Shown: positions 47,623-56,516, counted from the stretch's first letter. The stretch: DNA of 64,000 nucleotides from Salinimicrobium tongyeongense (GCF_026109735.1 NZ_CP069620.1:1860001-1924000); one strand, 5' to 3'. Made by a program: numbers and translations. Notes: generated by a model from the letters alone, not told the origin.

Positions 47623-48882
47623 TCAGGTTCTATTTTCGAGGTTTTCCCTTTCGTTTGTTCCTTCCGAAGTGCTGTGATACAGTTTTTCCAGGGGCACGCT
47701 GGTCAATCCGTGGACTACGGTTGAAGCTGCGACCACCAGGCTGGGAATGATCCAGGCATCTTCAAAATGGGCTTTTTCTTTCGCCAATACTGCGTAATAG
47801 AGTGCGGCAACTCCAATGGGCCCAAACCAGCCCATGATCAAGACGCTGTAAATTTTCTTCCTGAACTGGGGCATAAAAGGCATTAGGATGAGCAGTGCCG
47901 GCAAACGCCTTAAAAAGAGAATAAGAACGACGATCAAGACTGCTGTCCAGCCCAGGTTGTACCAGTCCTGCCACGGCAGCATGAGCCCCAGAATGAAAAA
48001 CACGGGCACGGTGGTTATCCTCTCCATGGTTTCCTGTATCCTCTCTTCTTTAAGGTCTTCAGCGGCCGTAATATCTTTTGCAAAAGCAAAGCCGCCGGCA
48101 AAAACTGCAATAATAGGGTTCATGTGAAGGAGTTCAAAACCGGTTAAAAGCAACAGGGCCACGGCTGTTGAAAATGACAAAAGTGTCTTGCGGTTCAGGT
48201 AGCCGGCCTTGTGGGTCTTTTTAAGGAGGTAACCGCAGGCGTAGCCCACGCCATAGGCCAAAATTGCACAAAGAATGCTCTCGTACAATAGAATTTTTAC
48301 GAACCATTGCCCCAGGTCGCCACTGCCTTCGGCGTTTAGCAGGTAAAGGGCCAGAAAGACAATGGGAAAGGCCAGCCCGTCATTTACACCGGCTTCAAAA
48401 GAGAGTGTATTTCTAAGTTTTGCAGGCAGGAATTTTTCAGCTTTCCTTCCGGTAACCAGCGTAGAAGCTACCACAGGATCGGTAGGGGCAATAATGGCGC
48501 CCAGCAGGAGGCATTGAAAAATGCCGGTATTTGGCATCAGCAGATAAAAGATTCCGCTGGCAAATATCCACATGAGCAGCATCCCAAAGATCAGCAGGAT
48601 AGAGAGCGTGGTGGCATTTTTTCTGAAAACATGCTTCGGAAGCCGCAAAGCTGTTGCCATCAAAGCCATGGCAATAGTGAATTGGCAGGCGATTTCAAGG
48701 ATGTGGAATTCAGTTTGAGCATTGGAGGTTTTTATCACATTGAGAAGATCGGGCCCCAGCAGCACGCCCAGGAACAGGGCAAGAAGAGGCTCGGTTACCG
48801 AAATATCCTGTATTTTTTTAAAAAATGCACCTGCCAGGATGATCAGTAAGCTGATAAAAAATATGAGCGTCATCGAATCCAT
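47623..48882 (-). CDS. CPA1-type cation:proton antiporter
   Basis: Inner-membrane sodium/potassium:proton exchanger, 419 aa with about 12 helices. Conserved motifs are GAIIAPTDPVVASTLV and FEAGVNDGLAFPIVFLAL, the Asn-Asp pair of CPA1/NhaP exchangers. The soluble C-terminal tail is very short (GTNERENLENRT). It is divergent from the DUF389 gene; the 228-bp gap (48883-49110) must hold both promoters, but no clear box was found. Confidence 0.9.
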   Translation of the reverse strand: MDSMTLIFFISLLIILAGAFFKKIQDISVTEPLLALFLGVLLGPDLLNVIKTSNAQTEFHILEIACQFTIAMALMATALRLPKHVFRKNATTLSILLIFGMLLMWIFASGIFYLLMPNTGIFQCLLLGAIIAPTDPVVASTLVTGRKAEKFLPAKLRNTLSFEAGVNDGLAFPIVFLALYLLNAEGSGDLGQWFVKILLYESILCAILAYGVGYACGYLLKKTHKAGYLNRKTLLSFSTAVALLLLTGFELLHMNPIIAVFAGGFAFAKDITAAEDLKEERIQETMERITTVPVFFILGLMLPWQDWYNLGWTAVLIVVLILFLRRLPALLILMPFMPQFRKKIYSVLIMGWFGPIGVAALYYAVLAKEKAHFEDAWIIPSLVVAASTVVHGLTSVPLEKLYHSTSEGTNERENLENRT

Positions 48883-49110
48883 AGGTTTCCTGATTTAGTG
48901 CTTGTTTTTAAAGGTAAACAGTTCCTGCTGCTATTTTCTTAAGAATTTTTTAAAATCTGAAGATAACAGGCTCCCTTTATTGCTGAGTTTCCTGCTGAAC
49001 CCTTAAAGTTCCCTTAATGGCATGGCACAGTTAGTTGCTTTCAATTATCTTGTATATCAGGCCTTTGATTTTTGGCTTTGTTCCCCCACCAAAACCCGAA
49101 CTGTTACACG

Positions 49111-50370
49111 ATGAGACAACTTATTCTTAAAATTTCCAAGGGGCATAAAGATGAAGTTCTTGAAATAGTTGAAGAATTTGAAGGGAAAAACTCCATTTTT
49201 CTGCCCAATGAAGAAAATGACGTATTTATCATTTACCTGCCTAACAGGAAAGTGAACAACTTCCTGAAACGTATAGACGAATTTGAGGAGCCCGAAATAA
49301 GTCTCATTCCCCGGGGTGTCATCACCCTTTACCCTCCCGCATCTGAATCTCCCGACCAGGTGGCCGATGTGCAACCCAAAAGTTCGCTGGAAATTTACCT
49401 GGGTGGTATACAAAGTGTAGGCTCTGTAAAAGGGCTAATTGGCTACTCTTTTGCCGCCGGGCTGCTCGTTTGGATTGGCCTTTACACCACCACCGTCTAC
49501 CTGCTGGTGGCGGCCATGCTGGTGGCACCATTTGCCGGGCCGGCCATGAACGCTGCCCTGGCCACAGCTGCCGGGAAGAAACCCCTGCTTAAAAGCAGCC
49601 TGCAACGCTACGGGATTGCCATTGGCACAGGCGTAATTGCCAGTTTGTTGATGACCCTTATCTTCCCGCTAAACACCTTGACACCGCTTATGGTAGAAAT
49701 TAGCCATGTGTCAAAAGTGGCAATTTTTCTTCCGCTTATCTCTGGGTTTGCGGGGGCAATCAACATCATCCAGTCAGAAAGGGACAGCCTGGTGTCGGGC
49801 GCGGCAGTGGGAATCCTGGTAGCAGCTTCCCTGGCGCCGCCGGTTGGGCTAATTGGTGCGGGCATCTATTTGTTAGATTGGGAAGTGGTTTCGAGCAGCG
49901 TGTTCAGGATTATTTTACAGCTGCTGGGCATACATCTTTCGGCTACCCTGGTGTTTTATTTCTTCGGAAAAATCACCCCCAGCGGAGTGCGGTTCTTAAA
50001 AGGAAATAAAATGCTTACCTACATCACATCGGGCATTGTAGCCCTGGCTATTGGGGGAATGATGTTCTGGCAATACAGCCAGCCACCATTTCTTCGGAAG
50101 GCCAGCATGAATACCGAACTCACCGAAGAGCTCGACAAAAAACTCAACAAGCTCGACTTCATTGAAGTGATCAATAAAGATGTGAGCTTCACCAACACCA
50201 AGATCAATGGAAATCCTACAGTGAGTTATACCATTAGCGTTCTTCCCAGGGATACCACTATTTCTGAAGCAGTGCTCAAAAAAAGGATCATTGAGTATCT
50301 CAAGGAGAACCTGCAATACCAGGATGACAATATTTATGAAGTCTACCAGGTCAATGTAGCTGAAGATTAG
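49111..50370 (+). CDS. DUF389 (TIGR00341-like) membrane protein
   Basis: A 419-aa protein of the DUF389 family. From MRQLILKISKGHKDEVLEIVEEF it has an N-terminal soluble ferredoxin-like domain (about 1-85), then five to six membrane helices (about 105-325) with VAAMLVAPFAGPAMNAALATA, GFAGAINIIQSERDSLVSGAAVGI and AASLAPPVGLIGAGI. A C-terminal soluble domain (about 330-419) follows. The TTG at 49072 would add 13 non-family residues; the ATG fits homologues. Function unknown. The DUF421 gene follows after 23 bp. Confidence 0.85.
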   Translation: MRQLILKISKGHKDEVLEIVEEFEGKNSIFLPNEENDVFIIYLPNRKVNNFLKRIDEFEEPEISLIPRGVITLYPPASESPDQVADVQPKSSLEIYLGGIQSVGSVKGLIGYSFAAGLLVWIGLYTTTVYLLVAAMLVAPFAGPAMNAALATAAGKKPLLKSSLQRYGIAIGTGVIASLLMTLIFPLNTLTPLMVEISHVSKVAIFLPLISGFAGAINIIQSERDSLVSGAAVGILVAASLAPPVGLIGAGIYLLDWEVVSSSVFRIILQLLGIHLSATLVFYFFGKITPSGVRFLKGNKMLTYITSGIVALAIGGMMFWQYSQPPFLRKASMNTELTEELDKKLNKLDFIEVINKDVSFTNTKINGNPTVSYTISVLPRDTTISEAVLKKRIIEYLKENLQYQDDNIYEVYQVNVAED

Positions 50371-50393
50371 AAAATATTCTAACACCAAGAAGT

Positions 50394-50927
50394 ATGGACG
50401 ACACTACATTTCTATGGAACGGCATCCAGCCACTGGTAAGGATCGTGCTGGTAGGGGTTACAGCCTATCTGGCAATTGTTCTTATTCTGAAAATCTCCGG
50501 CAAGAGGACCCTGGCCAGTATGAGTGCTTTCGATTTTGTGATAGCGGTAACCATTGGGGCGGTCTTTGGCCGCACACTTACTGCCAAAGATCTTTCAATC
50601 TCTGAAGCTGTAACTGCCTTTGCCCTGCTGGCGCTGCTACAGTTCATTTTTGCATATTTAGAGAACAAATCAGGTACTTTTAAGCGCATTTTTAATTCTA
50701 CCCCTACGCTTTTGTATTACAACGGGGAATTTATTCAGAAGAATTTGCACAAGGAAAGGCTCGATAAAAGTAAAATTATTGGGGCAGCCCGCAAAAAAGG
50801 CTTTGGCAGTATGGATGATGTTTCCGCAGTAATTCTTGAGATTGACGCCAGCCTGTCGGTCATCGGGAAATCAAAGGAAGGGGAAAATTCCACTTTTCAG
50901 GAGCTGGTGGAGCAAGCCGATCTTTAA
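50394..50927 (+). CDS. DUF421/YetF-like membrane protein
   Basis: A 177-aa protein with three N-terminal helices (about 13-90) and a cytosolic DUF421 domain. Typical features are RIVLVGVTAYLAIVLILKISGKRTLASMSAFDFVIAVTIGAVFGRTLT and the IFNSTPTLLYYNGEFIQKNLHKERL segment. Bacillus YetF-type proteins are envelope-associated, some linked to spore germination or stress. It probably forms an operon with the DUF389 gene and overlaps yraN by 4 bp, tail to tail. Confidence 0.88.
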   Translation: MDDTTFLWNGIQPLVRIVLVGVTAYLAIVLILKISGKRTLASMSAFDFVIAVTIGAVFGRTLTAKDLSISEAVTAFALLALLQFIFAYLENKSGTFKRIFNSTPTLLYYNGEFIQKNLHKERLDKSKIIGAARKKGFGSMDDVSAVILEIDASLSVIGKSKEGENSTFQELVEQADL

Positions 50928-51283
50928 AAGTGCAAAAAGGCGTCTTTGATGTGCTCCAACCTGGTGCCGGATTTGTTTTTTATAATAGCGACTATGTCGA
51001 ATCTCACTTCTACATCGAGATGGTGTTCGTTTACAAAGTAATCTATGGCTTTGACCAGTTGATTGATCTGTTTTTTCTTCACAAAATCCTGCGGATCCCC
51101 AAAATTTGGCGTACTGCGGGTCTTTACTTCCACAACCGCCAGAATATTGCCTTTTCGGGCAATGATATCAACTTCGGCTTTTTGGTAAATGAAGTTTCTG
51201 GCCACAATTTTATAGCCCGAAGCTAGAAGATGGGTTACGGCGAGTTCTTCGCCTCTTTTTCCCAGTTCATTGTGTTGTGCCAT
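50924..51283 (-). CDS. YraN-family (UPF0102) endonuclease-like protein
   Basis: A 119-aa restriction-endonuclease-fold protein of UPF0102. Starts MAQHNELGKRGEELAVTHLLASGYKIVARNF and contains the PD-(D/E)XK-like core EVDIIARKGNILAVVEVKTR with Asp, Glu and Lys correctly spaced. Cellular role is unclear; I recall association with recombination in some bacteria. Leftward, following an exported lipoprotein gene with an extended palindrome between them. Confidence 0.9.
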   Translation of the reverse strand: MAQHNELGKRGEELAVTHLLASGYKIVARNFIYQKAEVDIIARKGNILAVVEVKTRSTPNFGDPQDFVKKKQINQLVKAIDYFVNEHHLDVEVRFDIVAIIKNKSGTRLEHIKDAFLHF

Positions 51284-51300
51284 ATCCTTAAATACTACTT

Positions 51301-51341
51301 CTAAAGGAGTGTCAAAAATGCCATTTTTGAAACTCCTTTAG
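51301..51341. repeat. Extended 41-bp inverted repeat with perfect core palindrome
   Basis: The core 51312-51330 is a perfect 19 of 19 copy of TCAAAAATGnCATTTTTGA (centre C). It is flanked by CTAAAGGAGT (51301-51310) and ACTCCTTTAG (51332-51341), giving a nearly perfect 41-bp palindrome (only one unpaired base pair). It lies between two leftward genes and could form a long hairpin. Confidence 0.85.
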
Positions 51342-51356
51342 AGGGTGAATTCGTTA

Positions 51357-51944
51357 CTAAGACCTGCTGTCATTTTGAAAGACCATGGCCCTTACCTTAA
51401 GGTCAAGGTTGATGATGTCCTGGGGGTTGGCTTCTATGATGTGGTCTCCATAAAAACCTTTGGGAGGTGCTTCTACGGGGGTTAAAAATACTCTCACGTT
51501 AGAATCTTCCATTTTTCCGCCTTTCCAGTCTACTGCACCGCTGTAATCCCAGCCAAATCCGTAGAAATCTATGGGGCCCTTGTTAACCTCCACCAGGTCT
51601 TCATAGCGGGTGCCAACTTTAATTCCGTTGCGGGTTTGCCAGCGGCCGTTTTTTTCCACATAAATCTGGTGCGGCCGGTTTTGGGTCCTGTCTTCCCAGA
51701 TGATAAGCAGCTCATCTTTAGTTTCGGGGTATAAAATGCTGTAGGCACGCTCTACGGTACCTTCGTCAAAAAGATCAACCCCTTCAGAAATTTGTGCTTC
51801 AGGATAAATGGCTTCCAGCCTGTTTTGGCTTATTACTTCAGCTAAATTTTCAAGCTGAAACTTTTCCGCAGAATTAGCCTGGAGTTTTCGGCTTTTACAC
51901 CCTGCAATTGAAATTATAAGTGCCAGTATAAGAAGTTTCTTCAT
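51357..51944 (-). CDS. Lipoprotein of unknown function
   Basis: A 195-aa lipoprotein: signal peptide with lipobox SIAGC (Cys16). The mature part contains ERAYSILYPETKDELLIIWEDR, GRWQTRNGIKVGTRYEDLVEVNKGPIDFYGFGWDYSG and a predicted beta-rich fold ending DLKVRAMVFQ. I do not recognise a specific family. First gene of a leftward pair with yraN; divergent from metG. Confidence 0.8.
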   Translation of the reverse strand: MKKLLILALIISIAGCKSRKLQANSAEKFQLENLAEVISQNRLEAIYPEAQISEGVDLFDEGTVERAYSILYPETKDELLIIWEDRTQNRPHQIYVEKNGRWQTRNGIKVGTRYEDLVEVNKGPIDFYGFGWDYSGAVDWKGGKMEDSNVRVFLTPVEAPPKGFYGDHIIEANPQDIINLDLKVRAMVFQNDSRS

Positions 51945-52025
51945 TTCTACTTTTTTACTAAAATGCAGAAGATTTGTCGCACCGGCACTGCCTTTTACTA
52001 AAATTTAACGTGTAATCCCCTGCAC

Positions 52026-52053
52026 TTGCTTAACTTTACAGCCTTTAATTTTG
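52026..52053 (+). promoter_or_regulatory. metG promoter with near-leaderless layout
   Basis: TTG at 52026-52028, 17-nt spacer, TAATTTTG at 52046-52053. The box ends 3 nt before the ATG at 52057, so the transcript would begin at or beyond the start codon. An alternative TAACTTTA box at 52030-52037 would leave a normal short leader. Confidence 0.4.
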
Positions 52054-52056
52054 AGA

Positions 52057-54171
52057 ATGGAACTACCAAAAAGATATACAATTACGGCTGCCCTGCCGTA
52101 CACCAACGGCCCTATACATATTGGACATTTAGCAGGCGTTTATGTGCCTGCCGATATCTACGCCCGCTTTATGCGCATGCAGGGGCGCGAGGTGGCTTTT
52201 GTGTGCGGGAGCGATGAACACGGGGTGCCCATTACCATAAAGGCCAAAAAGGAAGGTGTTACTCCACAGGATGTGGTAGATAAATACCACAAGATCATTA
52301 AAAGGAGCTTTGAAGACTTCGGAATTTCTTTCGATAATTACTCGAGAACTTCAGCTATAGTACATCATAAAACAGCTTCAGAATTTTTTAAAAAGCTGTA
52401 CGACGCCGGAAAGTTTACTGAAGAAACCACACAGCAACTTTACGATCCTGAAGCCGAGCAATTCCTTGCTGACAGGTTTGTGGTGGGTACCTGCCCAAAA
52501 TGTGGTTTTGAAGAGAGCTATGGCGACCAGTGTGAAAAATGCGGGACCAGCCATAATGCCACCGATCTTATTAATCCAAAGTCGGCCATTACCGGCTCTA
52601 CTCCCGTGTTAAAGGAAACCCGGCACTGGTTTTTGCCGTTAGATCAATACGAAAGCTGGCTTAAGGAGTGGATCCTGGAAGGGCATAAGAAAGACTGGAA
52701 ACCCAATGTTTACGGGCAGGTAAAATCCTGGATAGACGACGGGCTAAGGCCACGTGCGGTAACCCGCGATCTTGACTGGGGAATCCCCGTGCCCGTGGAA
52801 GGCGGCGAGGGCAAGGTGCTGTATGTGTGGTTTGATGCGCCTATCGGCTACATTTCGTCTACCAAAGAATGGGCAGAGAAAACCGGAAGGGACTGGGAGC
52901 CGTTCTGGAGAGATGAAGATACCAAGCTGGTGCACTTTATCGGGAAAGACAATATTGTTTTCCATTGCGTAATTTTCCCGGCAATGCTCAAGGCCGAAGG
53001 CAGCTATATACTTCCTGAAAATGTGCCTGCAAACGAATTTTTGAACCTGGAGGGCAACAAGCTTTCCACGTCAAAGAACTGGGCCGTGTGGCTGCATGAA
53101 TATCTCGAAGAATTTCCGGGTCAGCAGGACGTGTTGAGGTATGCTTTAACAGCAAACGCACCGGAGACCAAAGACAACGATTTTACCTGGAAAGATTTTC
53201 AGGCAAGAAATAACAACGAGCTGGTTGCCATTTTTGGGAACTTTATTAACCGGGTGGTAGTGCTTACCAACAAATATTACGACGGAATAGTGCCAAAACC
53301 CGGAGCATTCTCTGAAGTTGATGAACAAACATTAGCCGAATTAAAGGCTTATCCAGCCGTGATTGCCAGTTCTATTGAGCGCTACAGGTTTAGGGAAGCC
53401 CAGGGCGAGCTCATGAACGTAGCCCGCCTCGGAAACAAATACCTGGCCGATGAAGAGCCATGGAAGCTTATCAAGACCGATGAGGAGAGGGTAAAAACCA
53501 TCATGTATGTAGCCTTGCAAATAGCTTCGGCTTTGGCAAGCCTTAGCGAACCTTTTCTTCCATTCAGCTCACAAAAGCTGAAAAGCATGTTAGATTATGG
53601 CCGCTCAACTTCGGAGGCTGTAATTAACACCAGCGGAGTGGTATTTGGAGAAGGGCAGGAGGAAAGTGAGTGGGACAATATCAGCTCGGGGAAGGAACTT
53701 CTGGAACCCGGTCATGCTATTGGAAAAGCCGAACTCCTTTTTTCAAAAATAGAAGACGAACAAATTCAGAAGCAATTGGAAAAACTTGAAGCCACAAAAG
53801 CCGCAAATATAGCCGATAACAAAAAAGCCGAACCCCAGAAGGAAACTGCCACTTTTGAAGATTTTTCAAAAATGGACCTGCGGGTGGGAACCATAGTGGA
53901 GGCTGAAAAAATGCCAAAAGCAAACAAGCTTTTAGTGTTGAAAGTAGATACCGGCCTTGATGTGCGCACCATAGTTTCGGGTATTGCCGAAAGTTTTAAA
54001 CCTGAAGATATTGTAGGGAAGAAAGTCACCGTACTGGTTAACCTTGCACCGCGTAAACTGCGTGGCGTGGAGAGTGAAGGTATGATCTTAATGACCCAGA
54101 ACAAAGAAGGGAAACTCGTCTTCGTCAATCCCGATGAAGACGGAGTGAAAGAGGGTACTGTGATTTCTTAA
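52057..54171 (+). CDS. metG: Methionyl-tRNA synthetase
   Basis: Charges tRNA-Met. About 704 aa from [25 protein letters not shown]; the HIGH motif is HIGH (HIGHLAG), the zinc knuckle is [18 protein letters not shown] (about 146-163), and the KMSKS loop reads KLSTSKNW. The last 110 residues (from about 595, [20 protein letters not shown]) form the EMAP/Arc1p-type tRNA-binding OB domain that mediates dimerisation. An upstream TTG (52051) is possible but the ATG fits homologues. A long palindromic terminator follows. Confidence 0.96.
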   Translation: MELPKRYTITAALPYTNGPIHIGHLAGVYVPADIYARFMRMQGREVAFVCGSDEHGVPITIKAKKEGVTPQDVVDKYHKIIKRSFEDFGISFDNYSRTSAIVHHKTASEFFKKLYDAGKFTEETTQQLYDPEAEQFLADRFVVGTCPKCGFEESYGDQCEKCGTSHNATDLINPKSAITGSTPVLKETRHWFLPLDQYESWLKEWILEGHKKDWKPNVYGQVKSWIDDGLRPRAVTRDLDWGIPVPVEGGEGKVLYVWFDAPIGYISSTKEWAEKTGRDWEPFWRDEDTKLVHFIGKDNIVFHCVIFPAMLKAEGSYILPENVPANEFLNLEGNKLSTSKNWAVWLHEYLEEFPGQQDVLRYALTANAPETKDNDFTWKDFQARNNNELVAIFGNFINRVVVLTNKYYDGIVPKPGAFSEVDEQTLAELKAYPAVIASSIERYRFREAQGELMNVARLGNKYLADEEPWKLIKTDEERVKTIMYVALQIASALASLSEPFLPFSSQKLKSMLDYGRSTSEAVINTSGVVFGEGQEESEWDNISSGKELLEPGHAIGKAELLFSKIEDEQIQKQLEKLEATKAANIADNKKAEPQKETATFEDFSKMDLRVGTIVEAEKMPKANKLLVLKVDTGLDVRTIVSGIAESFKPEDIVGKKVTVLVNLAPRKLRGVESEGMILMTQNKEGKLVFVNPDEDGVKEGTVIS

Positions 54172-54182
54172 TGGACGACAAC

Positions 54183-54214
54183 AAACCTAACAGGTTTTAA
54201 AACCTGTTAGGTTT
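54183..54214. terminator. 32-bp perfect palindrome, probable metG terminator
   Basis: AAACCTAACAGGTTTT at 54183-54198 immediately followed by its exact reverse complement (54199-54214). It could form a stem with a tiny loop and a T tail, and being symmetric could act in both directions. I recall very similar palindromes recurring downstream of genes in flavobacterial genomes. Confidence 0.75.
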
Positions 54215-54227
54215 TAAATTTTCTCTC

Positions 54228-55130
54228 TTGCTCAAAATCGCTTTCCATCCCATTTATGTTTTGCCTTTGCCCAAAGGTCACCGGTTCCCAATGGAAAAGT
54301 ATGAGCTGGTGCCGCAGCAACTTCTTCACGAAGGCACTTGTACTGAAGAAAATTTTTTTGAACCTGTATTTCCCAATGAGGCAGATATACTTGCAGTTCA
54401 CGATAAAGATTACGTAGACTCGCTGAAGAATGAGACTTTAAGCTACCGCGAAGCCAGGAAAATAGGTCTGCCGCTTTCTAAAAAGCTGGTAGAGCGGGAA
54501 TTTTTGATTAGCTCGGGCACCATGATGGCTGCTGAATACGCTCTGAAAAATGGCATTGCTATGAACATTGCCGGTGGCACACACCATGCTTATACAAATC
54601 AGGGAGAAGGCTTTTGTATGTTCAACGACCAGGCGGTGGCGGCAAAGTGGCTGCAAAAGAAAAAGCTTGCACAAAAGATCCTCATCGTTGATCTTGATGT
54701 ACACCAGGGGAACGGAACGGCAGAAATCTTCCAAAACGATGCTTCGGTTTTCACCTTTTCCATGCATGGTAAAAATAATTACCCCTTCAAAAAGGAAAAA
54801 TCTGATCTCGATATTGAGCTGGAGAACAATACCGGCGATGAAGAATATCTAAAGATCCTGAAAGAAACACTGCCTCGCTTAATTGAACAACAAGAACCTG
54901 ATTTCATCTTCTACCTGAGCGGAGTTGATATTCTTGCCACCGACAAACTGGGCAAACTTGGCTGCACCCAGGCCGGTTGTAAAGAACGGGACAGATATGT
55001 GCTGCAAACCTGCTATGATCTGAATATTCCCGTAGAGGTGAGCATGGGTGGCGGTTACTCTCCTCACATTAAAAATATAGTTGAAGCCCACGCCAACACT
55101 TTTCGCCTGGCACAGGAAATCTATTTTTAA
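54228..55130 (+). CDS. Histone deacetylase-like amidohydrolase
   Basis: Zinc-dependent deacetylase of the HDAC/AcuC superfamily, 300 aa. Motifs are GGTHHAYTNQGEGFCMFNDQAV (catalytic His pair), ILIVDLDVHQGNGTAEIF (Asp and His zinc ligands), TFSMHGKNNYPF, and YLSGVDILATDKLGKLG. The last carries the second Asp but its usual DxH... pattern is replaced by VDIL, so check this ligand. The start is TTG (54228), giving MLKIAFHPIY as in homologues; no upstream ATG exists before the palindrome. Substrate unknown (polyamine or acetyl-protein). Confidence 0.88.
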   Translation: MLKIAFHPIYVLPLPKGHRFPMEKYELVPQQLLHEGTCTEENFFEPVFPNEADILAVHDKDYVDSLKNETLSYREARKIGLPLSKKLVEREFLISSGTMMAAEYALKNGIAMNIAGGTHHAYTNQGEGFCMFNDQAVAAKWLQKKKLAQKILIVDLDVHQGNGTAEIFQNDASVFTFSMHGKNNYPFKKEKSDLDIELENNTGDEEYLKILKETLPRLIEQQEPDFIFYLSGVDILATDKLGKLGCTQAGCKERDRYVLQTCYDLNIPVEVSMGGGYSPHIKNIVEAHANTFRLAQEIYF

Positions 55131-55260
55131 AAATACCGGAGCTGCGAAATTATTCCTGAAATATACTTTCTTCTCTTCCAGTGAATACACCATCAGGAGA
55201 GAATTATGTTGAGAGAATTATTTCAGCCTAATCCCGTGTTTTTTCAGCAGCCCCCGGTAT

Positions 55261-55279
55261 TCAAAAATGTCATTTTTGA
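55261..55279. repeat. Dispersed 19-bp palindrome, perfect copy at an ssb stop
   Basis: Perfect 19 of 19 match (centre T). The stop codon TGA of the first ssb gene lies inside it, so the palindrome provides the last codons and the stop. Confidence 0.8.
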
Positions 55280-55614
55280 CTGGTAATTTGCGGCAGGAAC
55301 AATTCCCTGCATACAACTTCGGTGATGTACTTTTTGTTGCCGTTCCTGTCTTCATAGCTTCGGCTGTTGAGTTTTCCTTCAATTTCAATTTGCCTGCCTT
55401 TGGGAACTTGCTGTGCCACCATTTCGGCCATTTTACCCCAGGCGACAATATTGTGCCATTGGGTATCGGTCACTTTTTCACCTTTCTGGTTGGTGTAAGT
55501 TTCCCGGGTGGCAAGTGAGAATTTTGCCAGCTTTTTACCGGTGCTTAAGGTGATGATCTCGGGTGCTTTTCCCACGTTGCCCGACAGCTGTACGTTATTT
55601 TTAAGGGTGTTCAT
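55270..55614 (-). CDS. ssb: Single-stranded DNA-binding protein, short form (copy 1)
   Basis: OB-fold SSB of 114 aa, starting MNTLKNNVQLSGNVGKAPEI; an in-frame ATG 34 codons upstream is not family-like. It contains KKLAKFSLATRETYTNQKGEKVTDTQWHNIVAWGKMAE and GKLNSRSYEDRNGNKKYITEV, standard SSB core. The acidic C-terminal tip (DDDIPF type) used for partner binding is missing. It is a tandem duplicate of the next gene (about two thirds identical by eye), suggesting an accessory SSB rather than the replicative one. Confidence 0.9.
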   Translation of the reverse strand: MNTLKNNVQLSGNVGKAPEIITLSTGKKLAKFSLATRETYTNQKGEKVTDTQWHNIVAWGKMAEMVAQQVPKGRQIEIEGKLNSRSYEDRNGNKKYITEVVCRELFLPQITSQK

Positions 55615-55642
55615 AATACTGTGAATTATCGTTGTTAAATCC

Positions 55643-55975
55643 TTATTTTCCGAAAAGCAGTACTTCATTGCAAACCACTTCAGTAATATACCTTTTATTG
55701 CCTTCCTTATCTTCATAGCTGCGGCTGGTAAGCTTACCTTCCACGCCTATTTCCTTTCCTTTTGGTACGTAATTCTCAATAAGCTCGGCGGTTTTGCCCC
55801 AGGCAACCACGTTGTGCCATTGGGTGTCGGTCACTTTCTCGCCTTTGTTGTTCTTATAGGTTTCATTGGTGGCGATAGAAAATTTGGCAAGCTTCTTACC
55901 CGATTCCATGTTTAAAATCTCTGGTGCGTTCCCAACGTGTCCAATAAGCTGTACTTTGTTTCTTAGTGTGTTCAT
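55643..55975 (-). CDS. ssb: Single-stranded DNA-binding protein, short form (copy 2)
   Basis: OB-fold SSB of 110 aa: MNTLRNKVQLIGHVGNAPEILNM, then TDTQWHNVVAWGKTAEL and GKLTSRSYEDKEGNKRYITEV. Like copy 1 it stops right after the OB domain, with no acidic tail. It lies 28 bp upstream of copy 1 on the same strand, so both are likely one transcript. The larger upstream gap carries an inverted repeat that may regulate the pair. Confidence 0.9.
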   Translation of the reverse strand: MNTLRNKVQLIGHVGNAPEILNMESGKKLAKFSIATNETYKNNKGEKVTDTQWHNVVAWGKTAELIENYVPKGKEIGVEGKLTSRSYEDKEGNKRYITEVVCNEVLLFGK

Positions 55976-56024
55976 GATGCTATAATTTGTTTTAGCTGAA
56001 AATCATTTGTTCATTTCAACGAGA

Positions 56025-56108
56025 CAAACCTACTGCCGGTCTTACATGTTATTCGGTTGATACTGATTTGTTTTCGTTTACATTCGTTTGTAAGTGTTTG
56101 TAAACGAA
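56025..56108. promoter_or_regulatory. Candidate ssb promoter and inverted repeat in the divergent gap
   Basis: On the minus strand TAGGTTTG (56032 to 56025) matches the -7 box and would start ssb copy 2 about 45 nt upstream of its ATG. Further out, TTCGTTTACA (56073-56082) and TGTAAACGAA (56099-56108) form a perfect 10-bp inverted repeat with a third related half-site TTCGTTTGTAA between them: a possible operator. Confidence 0.4.
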
Positions 56109-56180
56109 TAATTTTTGCAGAATAAATTTTTGTATTATTACAAAAGTGCAGTGTTGCCAGGCCTTATAGATAAAATCAGG

Positions 56181-56499
56181 ATGAATCAAAGAGCCTTTTG
56201 GAAATATTACCGGGATTTTATTTTTTCAACCTCATTTTTTCTGTGATCTCGGGGATGTGCTTTGGAGTGCTAAGCGACAGGTTTATTTTCTTAGCTTCGG
56301 AATGTTGATTGGGTATCAGGGTTTTGAAACCTTCAGGAAAAAAGAATATGAGCTGTACTACAACCTCAGATTTTCCAAAAGATTCCTTCTGAAGAAAGTC
56401 TGGGTGTGTAACCTTTTCTGTATGCCAGCGTTTTTCCTCCTGCTTTTCCTTTTTCTATTGCCTGTAAAAAACGAACAGGGCCTGGCCCCACACGAATAA
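56181..56499 (+). pseudogene. Small membrane protein gene with two frameshifts
   Basis: Three overlapping frames together read as one protein of roughly 105 aa. The first frame starts MNQRAFWKYYRDFIF (56181), the second gives SVISGMCFGVLSDRFIF, the third gives LSFGMLIGYQGFETFRKKEYELYYNLRFSKRFLLKKVWVCN plus a hydrophobic C-terminus. The breaks are in T runs (56221-56226 or 56235-56240, and 56286-56289), each needing one more T. At least two membrane helices are evident. I do not recognise a family. Lesions may be real or sequencing error. Confidence 0.6.
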
Positions 56500-56516
56500 T
56501 TAAAATTGAGAAAGCA

